Assembly (NCBI GenBank): GCA_963695705.1
Contig: CAVOHB010000010.1
Span: forward strand, 124,001 to 188,000
Origin: JBKPNJ01 sp963695705
GTDB lineage: Bacteria; Actinomycetota; Actinomycetes; Propionibacteriales; Nocardioidaceae
Reading direction: 5' to 3'
Length of the DNA stretch: 64,000 nt
Shown here: positions 34,373 through 43,321 of the stretch, one piece after another
Layout: each line of letters begins with the position of its first letter
Position numbering within the stretch: position 1 is the stretch's first letter
Program-made: the position numbers and the translations under genes
Notes under the pieces: model-generated
What the model saw: only the letters and a program-made list of their open reading frames with translations
Told to the model about the DNA's origin: nothing
Databases searched by the model: none

Positions 34373-35725
34373 ATGTGGTTGAAGAGAGTGGCACTGTGCG
34401 TAGTCGTGCTACTCGGCGCGACCGTCTTCACCGGACCCGCCACGGCGCGGTCGCCCGCGAGCAGCAGCCAGCCCACCAGACACATCTCGCGCACCGGACA
34501 CAGCCAGCCCACCGGACACATCTCGCCCACCAGACACAGCCAGCCCACCAGACACATCCGGTACGTCCAGTGGACAAGTCGTGCCGACTGGCGCAGCGGC
34601 GCGCGGGACGGCACGGTGGCCAGACACGGCTCGATCCGGATCGGCAAGCCGGCGGGCGTCATCCGATATCACGATCCGTACGGCAACGGGGGCCGCCGGT
34701 CCTACGACGTCGGGCGCTGGATCTCCCCGTGGACCGCGGCGCGTTTCGGACTCGACGAGCTCATCGCTTCGTGGAGCGCCGGCACGCCACGTGGAACCTG
34801 GATCGGAGTCGAGGCCCGCGGGCGCAACCAGGCCGGGGTCACGTCGTCCTGGGACGTGCTGGGTCGGTGGGCGAGCCACGACAGCCGCTTCCACCGGATG
34901 TCGCTGGGCACTCAGCCCGACGACCTCGCCAGCGTGGCCGTGGACACGCTGATGACCCGGCACGCAGTCCGCTTCGTGCGTTGGCAGCTCCGGCTCACCC
35001 TGTTCCGCCGGAGCGGATCGGCCGTCTCACCGAGCGTTCGCTCGATCGGTGCAATGGTGTCGCGGCTTCCCGACGTCAGCTCCGTGCCACGCAGCACTCC
35101 GGGCGCCGCCCGTGGTGTCAGCCTGCGTGTCCCTCGCCTCTCCCAGATGGTCCACCAGGGTGAATACCCCCAATGGGACAACGGCGGCGAGGCGTGGTGC
35201 TCACCGACGTCCACGACGATGCTGCTGCGCTACTGGCAGCGCGGCCCCAACGCCAGTCAGCTCGCCTGGGTCAACGACGCGTATGCCCACCCGGCGGTCG
35301 ACTACGCGGCCCGTTCGACGTACGACTACCGGTACGAGGGCACGGGCAACTGGCCGTTCAACGCGGCGTACGCCGCCCGCTTCCACCTTGACGCCTTCGT
35401 GACCCGGCTGCGGTCGCTGCGCGAGGCAGAGCCATTCATCAAGGCCGGCCTCCCGCTCGTCGCATCGATCGCCTTCGGCGCCGGGGAGCTCACCGGGTCA
35501 CCGATCTCCTCCTCGGCGGGACATCTGCTCGTCATCACCGGCTTCACACAAAAGGGCAACGTGATCGTCAACGACCCGGCGGCCGCCTCGGCGTCGCAGG
35601 TACGACGGGTCTACCGGCGGGGCCAGTTCGAGAACGCGTGGATCCCGGCGACGGGGGGCGTCGTGTACGTGATCCACCCCAACCACCAGCCGCTGCCGCC
35701 ACACCATGGGCATCACAACTGGTGA
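34373..35725 (+). CDS. Secreted C39-like (peptidase_C39_2) family protein
   Basis: 450 residues from the ATG at 34373. A signal peptide (RVALCVVVLLGATVFTGPATA) is followed by a His/Pro/Thr linker made of repeats of QPTRHIS type, encoded by near-exact 36-nt DNA repeats around 34470-34560. A beta-sandwich region follows (about 95-250). The C-terminal papain-like domain has Cys in GEAWCSPTSTTMLL, His in SSAGHLLVITGF and Asp in VIVNDPAA. It is an extracellular protease- or transglutaminase-like enzyme; substrate unknown. It starts just after the inverted-repeat element. Confidence 0.85.
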   Translation: MWLKRVALCVVVLLGATVFTGPATARSPASSSQPTRHISRTGHSQPTGHISPTRHSQPTRHIRYVQWTSRADWRSGARDGTVARHGSIRIGKPAGVIRYHDPYGNGGRRSYDVGRWISPWTAARFGLDELIASWSAGTPRGTWIGVEARGRNQAGVTSSWDVLGRWASHDSRFHRMSLGTQPDDLASVAVDTLMTRHAVRFVRWQLRLTLFRRSGSAVSPSVRSIGAMVSRLPDVSSVPRSTPGAARGVSLRVPRLSQMVHQGEYPQWDNGGEAWCSPTSTTMLLRYWQRGPNASQLAWVNDAYAHPAVDYAARSTYDYRYEGTGNWPFNAAYAARFHLDAFVTRLRSLREAEPFIKAGLPLVASIAFGAGELTGSPISSSAGHLLVITGFTQKGNVIVNDPAAASASQVRRVYRRGQFENAWIPATGGVVYVIHPNHQPLPPHHGHHNW

Positions 35726-35730
35726 CGCCG

Positions 35731-37269
35731 CTACCCGCTGTCGACTGACACCGAGACGGAGTGATAGCCCTCGGCGCCGTTCGGGACCACACCGACGTCC
35801 GCCCCGCTCTGCACAACGCCGTCGCCATCGATGGCTCGTACCGTGAGCGTGTGGTCGCCGGCGCTCGCCTGCCACTCGAACCGCCACTGCACCCAGCTGT
35901 CGATCGTCGGTTCGCGACCGAGTGTGGCGGGCTGCCAGTCGCCGTCGTCGACCCGGACCTCGACCGCTGTGATGCCGCGGTGCTGTGCCCACGCGACTCC
36001 ACCGACCGGGACGGTGCCGGCGCCGACCCGATTGCCGCTGCGCGGCACGTCGATCCGCGACGACGTCTTGACCGGTGCCTGCGCGGACCAGCCTCTATCG
36101 GTCCAGTACGCGGTGAACTTCGAGAACTGGGTCACCTCGAGGTCCACCAGCCACTTGGTGGCTGAGACGAAACCGTAGAGCCCGGGGACCACCATCCGCA
36201 CCGGGAAGCCGTGCTCGATCGGAAGGGGCTGACCGTCCATCGCCAGCGCCAGCATCGCGTTCCGATCGTCGGTCAACGCCTCGATCGGGGTCCCGGCGGT
36301 CCATCCGTCGGTGGAGGTGGACAGCACCGCGTCCGCGCCGTCCTCGACCCCCGCCTCCGCGAGCAGGTCGGCCACCCGGACGCCGGACCAGTGGGCGTTA
36401 CCGATCAGCGGCCCTCCCACGCTGTTGGACACGCAACACAGGGTCACCCACGCATCCGTCAGGTCGCGGCCGAGCAGGTCCTGGAAGCTCAATGTCAGCT
36501 CCTTGCGGACCATGCCATGGATGCGAAGCTGCCAGTCCTTCGGGTTGAGCAGCGGCGGCGCCAGGGAGGTGTCGATGCGGTAGAAGTCGCCGACCGGTGT
36601 CAGCCACGGGCTGACGCCTGCCACCCCCACGGATACCCCGGCAGGCTCCCGCGCCGCCCTGACGGGGAGCCGCAGGTTGCGGCGAGCAGCCTCGAGCGCA
36701 TCCCGGCTGTGGGACAGGAAGCGCCCGGTCGAGGCCAGGACCACCGCTCCGGCGGCCACCATCCCGGAGCGGATCAGGAACGCCCGCCGGCTGATGCCAG
36801 CGTCGTTGAGGTACGCCTTCGGGTTGTTGTCGCCGGCCCAGTTGAGGAGCCAGTTCAGCAGGGTGATCGCGACCAGCGCGGCGGCGATCGCCGGGAGTGT
36901 GTCCAGGATCGTGGCGTGGGCCCGTGTCTTCTCGCCGATGACTCCGACCAGCCCGGCCAGCCCGAGGATCAGCACGCCCCACGCACGGCGCTGTCGCGCG
37001 GCCAGCCCGCAGACCGCTCCGACGACGATGAGCCCGATGAGGACCCCCGCGATCAGGAAGTGCTTGTCATTGCGCCCGACGAGGTGGATGAACCATTCCG
37101 AGATCCCGCCGGGCGTGATCTCGATGATCTCCTCGGCGACCGCAACGACCGGCGAGGCACGCAGGTGCAGTAGTCCCGAAACGGCTTCGGAGGCGGCGAC
37201 GCCGCCAGCGACCGCGAGCACGCCGGCAAGCGCGGCACGCCTGCTGGGACCACGATCCATATCTCCCAT
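35731..37269 (-). CDS. Membrane-anchored molybdopterin-dependent oxidoreductase (sulfite oxidase family)
   Basis: 512 residues from the ATG at 37269 (another at 37260). The N-terminus has about four membrane segments (AALAGVLAVAGGVAASEAV, FLIAGVLIGLIVVGAVCGLA, GVLILGLAGLVGVIG, IAAALVAITLLNWLLNW), then a twin-Arg-like ISRRAFLIRSG before another hydrophobic stretch. The catalytic domain (about 230-400) has WVTLCCVSNSVGGPLIGNAHW, whose Cys ligates Mo in SUOX proteins. A C-terminal Mo-co dimerisation/Ig-like domain (ITAVEVRVDDGDW) follows. It probably reduces or oxidises a small S/N-oxide at the outer face; substrate unknown. Confidence 0.87.
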   Translation of the reverse strand: MGDMDRGPSRRAALAGVLAVAGGVAASEAVSGLLHLRASPVVAVAEEIIEITPGGISEWFIHLVGRNDKHFLIAGVLIGLIVVGAVCGLAARQRRAWGVLILGLAGLVGVIGEKTRAHATILDTLPAIAAALVAITLLNWLLNWAGDNNPKAYLNDAGISRRAFLIRSGMVAAGAVVLASTGRFLSHSRDALEAARRNLRLPVRAAREPAGVSVGVAGVSPWLTPVGDFYRIDTSLAPPLLNPKDWQLRIHGMVRKELTLSFQDLLGRDLTDAWVTLCCVSNSVGGPLIGNAHWSGVRVADLLAEAGVEDGADAVLSTSTDGWTAGTPIEALTDDRNAMLALAMDGQPLPIEHGFPVRMVVPGLYGFVSATKWLVDLEVTQFSKFTAYWTDRGWSAQAPVKTSSRIDVPRSGNRVGAGTVPVGGVAWAQHRGITAVEVRVDDGDWQPATLGREPTIDSWVQWRFEWQASAGDHTLTVRAIDGDGVVQSGADVGVVPNGAEGYHSVSVSVDSG

Positions 37270-37353
37270 CGTCCCCCATCGCTGGGGCGTACCGGCATTT
37301 CTGCGCGAGCCGTATACCTCTTGTAAGAACCTGGGGATCGGGACGGCATCATC

Positions 37354-37851
37354 GTGGGGGTGAACCCCGCAACCCCACGCGTCGGCGTCGGTGTCGATGT
37401 GCACCGCTTCGAGACCGGGCGCGCGCTCTGGCTGGCCGGGCTGCACTGGCCCGACGCCGAGGCGGGGCTCGCCGGCCACTCGGACGCCGACGTCGCGGCG
37501 CATGCAGCCTGCGACGCGCTCCTGTCGGCGGCGGGCATCGGCGACCTCGGCAGCCAGTTCGGGACCGACGATCCGGACTGGTCCGGCGCCAGCGGGTCCG
37601 AGCTGCTCACCGAGACCGCGCGGCGACTCGAGGCGGCCGGCGTGGTGATCGGCAACATCGCCATCCAGGTCGTCGGCAACGAGCCACGGCTGGGTCCGCG
37701 CCGGGCCGAGGCCGAGCGTGTGCTCTCCCAGGCGTGCGGAGCGGCGGTGACCCTCAGCGCGACCACTACCGACGGGCTCGGCCTGACCGGTCGCGGCGAA
37801 GGGATCGCGGCGATCGCCACCGCGCTCGTGCTGCCGCTGTCCGACTCGTGA
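37354..37851 (+). CDS. ispF: 2-C-methyl-D-erythritol 2,4-cyclodiphosphate synthase
   Basis: 165 residues from the GTG at 37354 or 37360. VGVGVDVHRFETG carries the metal ligands Asp/His, and AGLAGHSDADVAAHAACDALL, GDLGSQFG and TDGLGLTGRGEGIAA are diagnostic. It makes the cyclic diphosphate of the MEP isoprenoid pathway. The stop overlaps the ispD start (GTGA). The order F then D is reversed relative to mycobacteria, and the pair runs opposite to carD here. Confidence 0.95.
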   Translation: MGVNPATPRVGVGVDVHRFETGRALWLAGLHWPDAEAGLAGHSDADVAAHAACDALLSAAGIGDLGSQFGTDDPDWSGASGSELLTETARRLEAAGVVIGNIAIQVVGNEPRLGPRRAEAERVLSQACGAAVTLSATTTDGLGLTGRGEGIAAIATALVLPLSDS

Positions 37852-38579
37852 CTCCCTCCGAACCGTCGTCAGCGAGCGCCCGGGCAGCGCTGGTCCTGCT
37901 CGCCGCCGGCTCCGGCACCAGGGCGGGACTGGCAGACAACAAGGTGTTCGTGCCGTTGTCGGGGAGGCCGGTGTTCGCCTGGTCGCTGGTCCGCGCCGCG
38001 AAGGTCGAGGAGATCGTCAGGACCGTCATGGTGGTACGCGACACAGACCGTGCGGTGGCGCACGCCGCCCTCGACCGGGAGGAACCGGCCTGGGAGGTCC
38101 ACCTGGTCACAGGTGGGAGCACTCGGCACGAGTCGGAGTGGGCGGCGCTGCAGCACCTGGCGCCAGACATCCACGCCGGGCGGATCAATGTCGTGGCGGT
38201 GCACGACGCGGCCCGGCCGCTGGCCACGTCGGCGATGTTCCGGGATGTCATCACCACGGCTCTGGCCAACGGCGGCGCGATCCCGGTGCGAGACCAGCTC
38301 GACCTCCTCCCGCTCGATCACGCCGATCCGCTGCGGGCGCGCGGCGATCTGGTGTCGGTGCAGACCCCGCAGGCATTCCGCGCCGAGCCGCTGCTGGCGG
38401 CGTTCACGGCGGCGCGGGCCGAGGGTTTCGCCGGCACGGACACGGCCAGCTGCTTCGAGCGGTACGCCGGTCTCGATGTCGTCTGTCAGCCCGGCGCGGT
38501 CGGCAATATCAAGATCACGTACGCCGAGGACCTGCTGCTCGCCGAACGGCTGATCGGCGGGCCGACTCAACGCTCCTGA
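37848..38579 (+). CDS. ispD: 2-C-methyl-D-erythritol 4-phosphate cytidylyltransferase
   Basis: 243 residues from the GTG at 37848. The CTP-binding loop is LVLLAAGSGTRAG, followed by DNKVFVPLSGRPVFAW, AVHDAARPLA and QTPQAFRAE. It converts MEP to CDP-ME, two steps before IspF. The C-terminus overlaps the convergent IspD-like gene by 13 bases. Confidence 0.95.
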   Translation: MTPSEPSSASARAALVLLAAGSGTRAGLADNKVFVPLSGRPVFAWSLVRAAKVEEIVRTVMVVRDTDRAVAHAALDREEPAWEVHLVTGGSTRHESEWAALQHLAPDIHAGRINVVAVHDAARPLATSAMFRDVITTALANGGAIPVRDQLDLLPLDHADPLRARGDLVSVQTPQAFRAEPLLAAFTAARAEGFAGTDTASCFERYAGLDVVCQPGAVGNIKITYAEDLLLAERLIGGPTQRS

Positions 38580-39226
38580 GCCGCCAGCCGGACCATCGCC
38601 AGCGACTCGAGCACCAGCAGCGACCCTTCGTCGTCGACGCGCCTGCCGATCGACGGCATGTCCACCAACGACACCCGTGTGAACGAGCGCAGAGCGCGGA
38701 CAACGACTCCGAGGTCATCGAGCCACGCCCGGTCACCGAGCCGACGACGGAGCTCGGGCACCGCCTGACCCGGAATCGAGACAGGTGACGACACACTGCG
38801 CAGCCCGGTCCGGTCCACCGTGCCGACCACGACGGTGCGACCTGCTGCGCGGCGCACCTGCTTGACCGTGTCGGTGAGCTCCAGCACCCCGGCGACGACG
38901 CCACCGGCGGCCAACCGGGAGACGGTCGCGAGCTCACGACGGTCCAGCAGGGGGCACAGCGGATCGTGCACGAGCAGGCTCATGCCGCCGGCGAGGTCGA
39001 GCCGATGGCCCAGCTCCTCGTACCCGCTGACATCCACGTCGTCGAGATCGAACCGGGCGAGCACGGCCACGGCGGAGCCGACATCGCCGGCGAGCACGGT
39101 GGTGGCCGACCCGGTGACGTCGCGCAGGGCACGCACCGCATGCACCAGCAGCGGGACGCCGTTGAGCGGCCGCAGGGCCAGCGTCTCGCGGGCTGCCAGT
39201 GGCACGAGGCCGACCACGTCCGTCAT
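38567..39226 (-). CDS. IspD-like nucleotidyltransferase-fold paralogue lacking the CTP loop
   Basis: 219 residues from the ATG at 39226. The start GLVPLAARETLALRPLNGVPLLVHAVRAL resembles IspD (ALVPAAG...PLGGRPLLEHAVRAL), but the glycine/arginine nucleotide loop AAGSGTRxG and its following Lys are missing. Further parts (VHDPLCPLLDR for VHDAARPL, SIGRRVDDEG) follow the fold loosely. I infer a diverged paralogue of the neighbouring ispD, probably not a cytidylyltransferase. It lies downstream of carD on the same strand but beyond a terminator. Confidence 0.6.
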   Translation of the reverse strand: MTDVVGLVPLAARETLALRPLNGVPLLVHAVRALRDVTGSATTVLAGDVGSAVAVLARFDLDDVDVSGYEELGHRLDLAGGMSLLVHDPLCPLLDRRELATVSRLAAGGVVAGVLELTDTVKQVRRAAGRTVVVGTVDRTGLRSVSSPVSIPGQAVPELRRRLGDRAWLDDLGVVVRALRSFTRVSLVDMPSIGRRVDDEGSLLVLESLAMVRLAAQER

Positions 39227-39266
39227 CGGGCGCTGCCACTGTCGCGGGACAGCTCCGGCAACGCGA

Positions 39267-39295
39267 AAGGCTCCCGACGGCACGTCGGGAGCCTT
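39267..39295 (-). terminator. Rho-independent terminator of carD
   Basis: AAGGCTCCCGACG (39267-39279) pairs perfectly with 39283-39295 around a 3-base loop. On the minus strand the stem ends in CCTTTCG, 12 nt after the carD stop. Confidence 0.75.
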
Positions 39296-39307
39296 GTCAC
39301 GGCGCTG

Positions 39308-39792
39308 TCAGGAGGCGAGAACCTCATCGAGCAGCGCTTCTGCCTTGTCCTCGTTCGTGCGCTCGGCCAACGCCAGCTCGGACACCAGGATCTGGCGTGC
39401 CTTGGCAAGCATCCGCTTCTCGCCTGCGGAGAGTCCGCGCTCACGCTCGCGGCGCCACAGGTCGCGGACCACCTCGGCGACCTTCATGACGTCTCCGGAG
39501 TGGAGCTTCTCCAGGTTGGCCTTGTAACGACGTGACCAGTTGGTCGGCTCTTCGGTGTGCGGCGCACGGAGCACGACGAAGACTCGCTCCAGGCCTTCTT
39601 TGTCGACGACGTTCTCACGCCTACGAGGTCGAGGTTGCAGGCCGGTACGCGCACCACGAGGTCGTTTTGCGAAACGATCCGTAGTACGAGATAGGCCTTG
39701 TCCTCACCTTTGATCTGACGGGTCTCGATTTCCTCGATGACAGCGGCCCCATGATTGGGATAGACCACCGTTTCGCCGACGCTAAAAGTCAT
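39308..39792 (-). pseudogene. carD: carD (RNA polymerase-binding regulator), interrupted by a one-base deletion
   Basis: From the ATG at 39792, MTFSVGETVVYPNHGAAVIE begins the Tudor-like RNAP-interacting domain; YLVLRIVSQNDLVVRVP follows. Near 39612 the frame shifts: after NLDLVGVR the expected VVDKEGLERVFVVLRAPHTEEP continues in the next frame, as if a G was lost (AGAAC for AGAGAC). The rest, up to RMLAKARQILVSELALAERT, is intact and matches CarD/CdnL, which stabilises open promoter complexes at rRNA promoters and is essential in mycobacteria. An assembly or sequencing error is therefore likelier than true loss. GGAAGGGG lies nine bases before the ATG. Confidence 0.85.
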
Positions 39793-40757
39793 GTGCGAGT
39801 GCCCCTTCCTAGGTGACAAGGATAACACGGCGCACCCACCCGTGGGATGACGTTTGGGCAGGTCAGAGGCACAGTCAGGCCTTGACAAGTAGCCTTGCTT
39901 CGTGCCTTTCTACGGACGGTGACCGCGTGCTGTGCGACCGGCCCCGGCCGCTGCGACACGCCGGTGTCCGCTCGAACGGGCCTCGCTGTCGGCTTCCGGG
40001 CCGCCTCGGCCGGAGCCGTCGGACCGGACTGCCTGCCGCCTCGTCACCCAGCCGCCTCCCGATCCTGGCGGCCACCCCGCCGGACAAACGCGCCGTCACG
40101 GGCTCCGGCCGTTCTGCCCGGCGAGTCCGATGGTCGCGAGCGGTCGCCGAGAGCGCTCGTCCCGCGGCCCGCTGCGCCCCGGTCTTGGCCGGGGAACCCT
40201 GGTCAGTCCCCCAGCGGTCAGCCGTGTCGGACTGGTCCGGGAGCGCGCGAAGTCCCTTGTGTACTTACGCTTCTGGGGTTCGCTCCCCGGTGGGGTGGTT
40301 GGGGCGGCAGGCGGGCTCGCCAAGATCGACCGCGGTGGATGCGCGGTGGATCTGCGACTGCCCGCGACGACCCCGGCGTCGCCGGTCTGGTCGCCCGGTG
40401 CACTTCCAGGCGCCGTGTGCCGCGGAGTGCGATGTCGCTACGGATGCCGGCAACCTGCACGCGCCGGGGCCGCGGTGGATACCCTGAATCCCGTCCCGCC
40501 CAAAACGATGCAGCAGGCCCGACTGGTTGGCACGAGACCCTCCGGACGTGTCGGCGCGGCAGCAGTCTGGCTACGCAGCGTGCCGGTGATGACGCTCCGG
40601 CACCGGCCGCCCGGCGCAATCGGACGTGTCCTCGGCGATCCGCTGCATGCGCTCGCAGGCGTGCGATCCGCCGAGCCGAGCAGCGTCGTGATCGGTAGTC
40701 TGACCTCGGTCGCGCCCCATCGTCGGCGAGAGCGCGCTGGGCTTGGAGGAATACGCT
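39793..40757. other. 965-bp stretch without a supported gene between carD and the lipoprotein gene
   Basis: Very GC-rich; several overlapping open frames occur on both strands, but all are Arg/Pro/Ala-rich without family patterns and look like high-GC artefacts. A small perfect hairpin (CCCCGG-6 nt-CCGGGG, 40177-40194) and a TTGACA (about 39882) are the only signals I see. It should hold the divergent promoters of carD and lpqE. Confidence 0.45.
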
Positions 40758-41315
40758 GTGCACGTTGTCACGTGGCACCCGGTACGACGAGCGGTGGCCA
40801 CTGCGGTCGTCGTCATAGCGACCGCCGCGCTGTCGGGTTGCGGCTCCAGCTTCAACGCCCAGACCGACCAGATCTACCAACCGGCGGTCGGAAGCAACAA
40901 CCGCGAGGGCCAGGTCTACGTCCTCAACGCCCTGCTGGTGACCGGTGGCACCAACGGCGCCCTGGTCGCGGGACTGCTCAACGAGGCCGACACCGACGAC
41001 GTGCTCACCGGCGTGACGGCCAAGGCGAGCAACGGCAACGACCTCACCGCGACCATCGTCGGCGACCAGGTCCCGCTGCCGTCGCGCCGGCTGGTGCGGC
41101 TCTCGCAGGACGCCGAGGTCGCTATCTCCGGCACGGACGCTGCCGAGCTGGGAGCCGGCGGGTCGATCAGCGTCACGTTCACCTTCCAGAACGCGGACCC
41201 GGTCACGCTGGACGCTCCGATCGAGGCGAAGGAAGGGCCCTACGCCGACGTCCCGCTACCCACGCCGTCGGCCTCGAGCACCCCGGCACCATCGACCCCG
41301 ACGCAGAGCCCGTGA
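40758..41315 (+). CDS. LpqE-like exported lipoprotein
   Basis: 185 residues from the GTG at 40758 with GGAGGA seven bases upstream. The signal peptide ends in a lipobox (AALSGCGSS), so the Cys is likely lipidated and the protein anchored outside the membrane. The domain (DQIYQPAVGSNNREGQVYVLNALLV, VSVTFTFQNADPVTL) is the DUF461/PCu(A)C-like fold, but without obvious Met/His copper ligands. In mycobacteria lpqE lies next to carD, and the same arrangement here supports orthology. The tail is Ser/Thr/Pro-rich. Confidence 0.75.
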   Translation: MHVVTWHPVRRAVATAVVVIATAALSGCGSSFNAQTDQIYQPAVGSNNREGQVYVLNALLVTGGTNGALVAGLLNEADTDDVLTGVTAKASNGNDLTATIVGDQVPLPSRRLVRLSQDAEVAISGTDAAELGAGGSISVTFTFQNADPVTLDAPIEAKEGPYADVPLPTPSASSTPAPSTPTQSP

Positions 41316-41319
41316 CCCG

Positions 41320-41997
41320 TCAGGCCTCGAACCGGTAACCGAGGCCCCGGACCGTCACCAGGGAGCGCGGATTGGCAGGGTCGGGCTCCACCTTGGCGCG
41401 CAGTCTCTTGACGTGTACGTCAAGAGTCTTCGTGTCGCCGACGTAGTCCGACCCCCAGACCCGGTCGATGAGCTGGCCCCGCGTCAGCACCCGACCGGAG
41501 TTGCGCAGGAACAGCTCCAAGAGCTCGAACTCCTTCAGTGGAAGCCTGACCTCTGCGCCGTCGACCGTGACGACGTGTCGATCGACGTCCATCCGTACCC
41601 TGCCGACCTCGAGGGTCGATGAGGCGGGGTCCGCCTCCTGCCCGCGCCGGAGCACCGCGCGTACCCGGGCGACCAGCTCGCGGGGGCTGTACGGCTTGGT
41701 GATGTAGTCATCGGCCCCCAGCTCGAGGCCGACCACCTTGTCGACCTCGGCGTCCTTGGCGCTCACCATGATCACCGGGACCGTCGAGACCTGTCGAAGC
41801 TGGCGGCACACCTCCGTGCCCGGAAGACCGGGCAGCATGAGATCGAGCAACACGATGTCAGCCCCGGCACGGTCGAACTCCGCCAGCGCCGCCGGTCCTG
41901 TTCCGGCCACCGCCACCTCGAAACCCTCCTTGCGGAGCATGTAGGCAAGCGCATCGCTGTAGCTGTCCTCGTCCTCGACGACCAGAACCCTGGTCAC
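41320..41997 (-). CDS. regX3: Phosphate-responsive response regulator (RegX3/PhoP-type)
   Basis: 225 residues. The receiver domain has acidic pocket VLVVEDEDS, phospho-acceptor Asp in DIVLLDLMLPGLPGTE, a conserved Thr/Ser (IMVSAKD) and Lys (YITKPYSPREL). The C-terminal OmpR/PhoB winged helix has FELLELFLRNSGRVLTRGQL and DVHVKRLRAKVE. Its four-base overlap with senX3 shows coupling. It binds PHO boxes; one lies before phoU. Convergent with the lipoprotein gene. Confidence 0.92.
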   Translation of the reverse strand: MTRVLVVEDEDSYSDALAYMLRKEGFEVAVAGTGPAALAEFDRAGADIVLLDLMLPGLPGTEVCRQLRQVSTVPVIMVSAKDAEVDKVVGLELGADDYITKPYSPRELVARVRAVLRRGQEADPASSTLEVGRVRMDVDRHVVTVDGAEVRLPLKEFELLELFLRNSGRVLTRGQLIDRVWGSDYVGDTKTLDVHVKRLRAKVEPDPANPRSLVTVRGLGYRFEA

Positions 41998-43187
41998 AGC
42001 GCGGCTCCCTCGGCCTGCGGCCTGCTGGTAGGCAGCTGTTTCGCGGCACTCGCAGGACGGCCGTTGTCCCGGGCCGACGCGGGCACCAACAGCGTGAAGG
42101 ACGACCCCTGACCCTCGACGCTCCAGACCCTCACCTCGCCCCCGTGACTGGCGGCGACGTGCTTGACGATCGACAGCCCGAGCCCGGTGCCACCGGTGGT
42201 CCGGGCCCGGGCCGGGTCCACCCGGTAGAACCTCTCGAAGATGCGGTCGAGTTCGGTCGGCGGGATCCCGATGCCCTGGTCGGTGACCGTGAGGGCCACC
42301 ATCGGCTGCTCGAGCTTTGCCGAGACGACCACCTGCGAGCCGTGGGAGCTGTAGTCGACGGCGTTCTCCACCAGATTGCCCAACGCCGCCAGCACCTGCT
42401 CCCCGTTGCCGAGCAGGCAGAGGCCGAGCTCGCCGCCGCGTTCCAGCGCGATGTCCTTGTTCTGCGCGTCGACTCGCGACCGGTCGATCGCGCCGTCGAT
42501 GATCGCGTCGACATCGACCTGGTTCGGCTGCTCCAGCGGGTCGTCACCCTGCAAGCGGCTGAGCTCGATGATCTGCTGGACCAACCGGGTGAGCCGCTCG
42601 CTCTCGTTGCGTATCCGGCCGGCGAAACGGATGACTGCCTGCGGATCCTCGGCGGCCTCCCCTACCGCCTCGGCCAGCAGCATGATCGCGCCGATCGGCG
42701 TCTTGAGCTCATGGCTCACATTCGCCACGAAGTCGCGACGGATCGCATCGACCCGGCGCTCACGGGTTCGGTCCTCGACCAGCACGAGAACGAGCCGGCT
42801 GCTCAGCGGCGCGACACGGGCCGCGACCTGCGAGGGCACAGGCGTGCGCCCCCTGCGCAGCGTGAACTCTCCCTCGCGGATCTGACCGTCTCGCCGAACC
42901 TGCCGAACCAGCTCGACGAGGTCGTCGACGACCAACCGGTCGCCGCGCACAAGCCCGAGGGCGTGAGCAGGCGCACTGGCTTTGAGCACCTCGTCGTGTG
43001 CGCCGACGACGACGGCCGACGAGCGCAGCACGGACAGCACCGCCGTGACCCCGGGCGGCACCGCCGGTTCGGGCAACTGGGGTGTGGCCTTCTGCGTCGC
43101 CTCGCTGATCCGCCAGGCCAGGACCGCCGACCCGCCCAGCACAGCGCCGAGTCCACCGGCGAGCGCTGCGGCAAGGGTCTGGTCCAC
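41994..43187 (-). CDS. senX3: Phosphate-sensing histidine kinase (SenX3-type)
   Basis: 397 residues. One N-terminal membrane helix (LAAALAGGLGAVLGGSAVLAW), a PAS-like sensor region (VVVGAHDEVLKASAPAHALGLV), then HisKA with FVANVSHELKTPIGAIMLLAEA and HATPase_c with NLVENAVDYS, VTDQGIGIPPTEL and GGTGLGLSIVKHVAASHGG. It phosphorylates RegX3 under phosphate limitation, in mycobacteria through PhoU and the Pst system. Divergent from phoU, with the PHO box between. Confidence 0.93.
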   Translation of the reverse strand: MDQTLAAALAGGLGAVLGGSAVLAWRISEATQKATPQLPEPAVPPGVTAVLSVLRSSAVVVGAHDEVLKASAPAHALGLVRGDRLVVDDLVELVRQVRRDGQIREGEFTLRRGRTPVPSQVAARVAPLSSRLVLVLVEDRTRERRVDAIRRDFVANVSHELKTPIGAIMLLAEAVGEAAEDPQAVIRFAGRIRNESERLTRLVQQIIELSRLQGDDPLEQPNQVDVDAIIDGAIDRSRVDAQNKDIALERGGELGLCLLGNGEQVLAALGNLVENAVDYSSHGSQVVVSAKLEQPMVALTVTDQGIGIPPTELDRIFERFYRVDPARARTTGGTGLGLSIVKHVAASHGGEVRVWSVEGQGSSFTLLVPASARDNGRPASAAKQLPTSRPQAEGAAL

Positions 43188-43218
43188 ACCCCCGATCGTA
43201 CGCAGCCGATGACCAGTC

Positions 43219-43283
43219 GTTCACCGCATCGAGCGCGCCGCCACCTGGGGCTTTCAGCACTATTCACCCTGCGTTCACGCCGT
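43219..43283. promoter_or_regulatory. PHO box (RegX3/PhoP-type direct repeats)
   Basis: ATTCACCCTGC (43262-43272) and GTTCACGCCGT (43273-43283) are adjacent 11-nt direct-repeat units of the GTTCACC type. A further GTTCACC lies at 43219-43225. They sit in the senX3/phoU intergenic region, consistent with autoregulation. Confidence 0.65.
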
Positions 43284-43321
43284 GGACCCGCCCCGTCACT
43301 TCGGGGTCCTACGGTTAGCGC

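Noticed and set aside
39895..40698. Open frames in the carD-lpqE gap
   Set aside because: Several frames on both strands, all Arg/Pro-rich, overlapping each other; none has family motifs or a sound ribosome-binding site.
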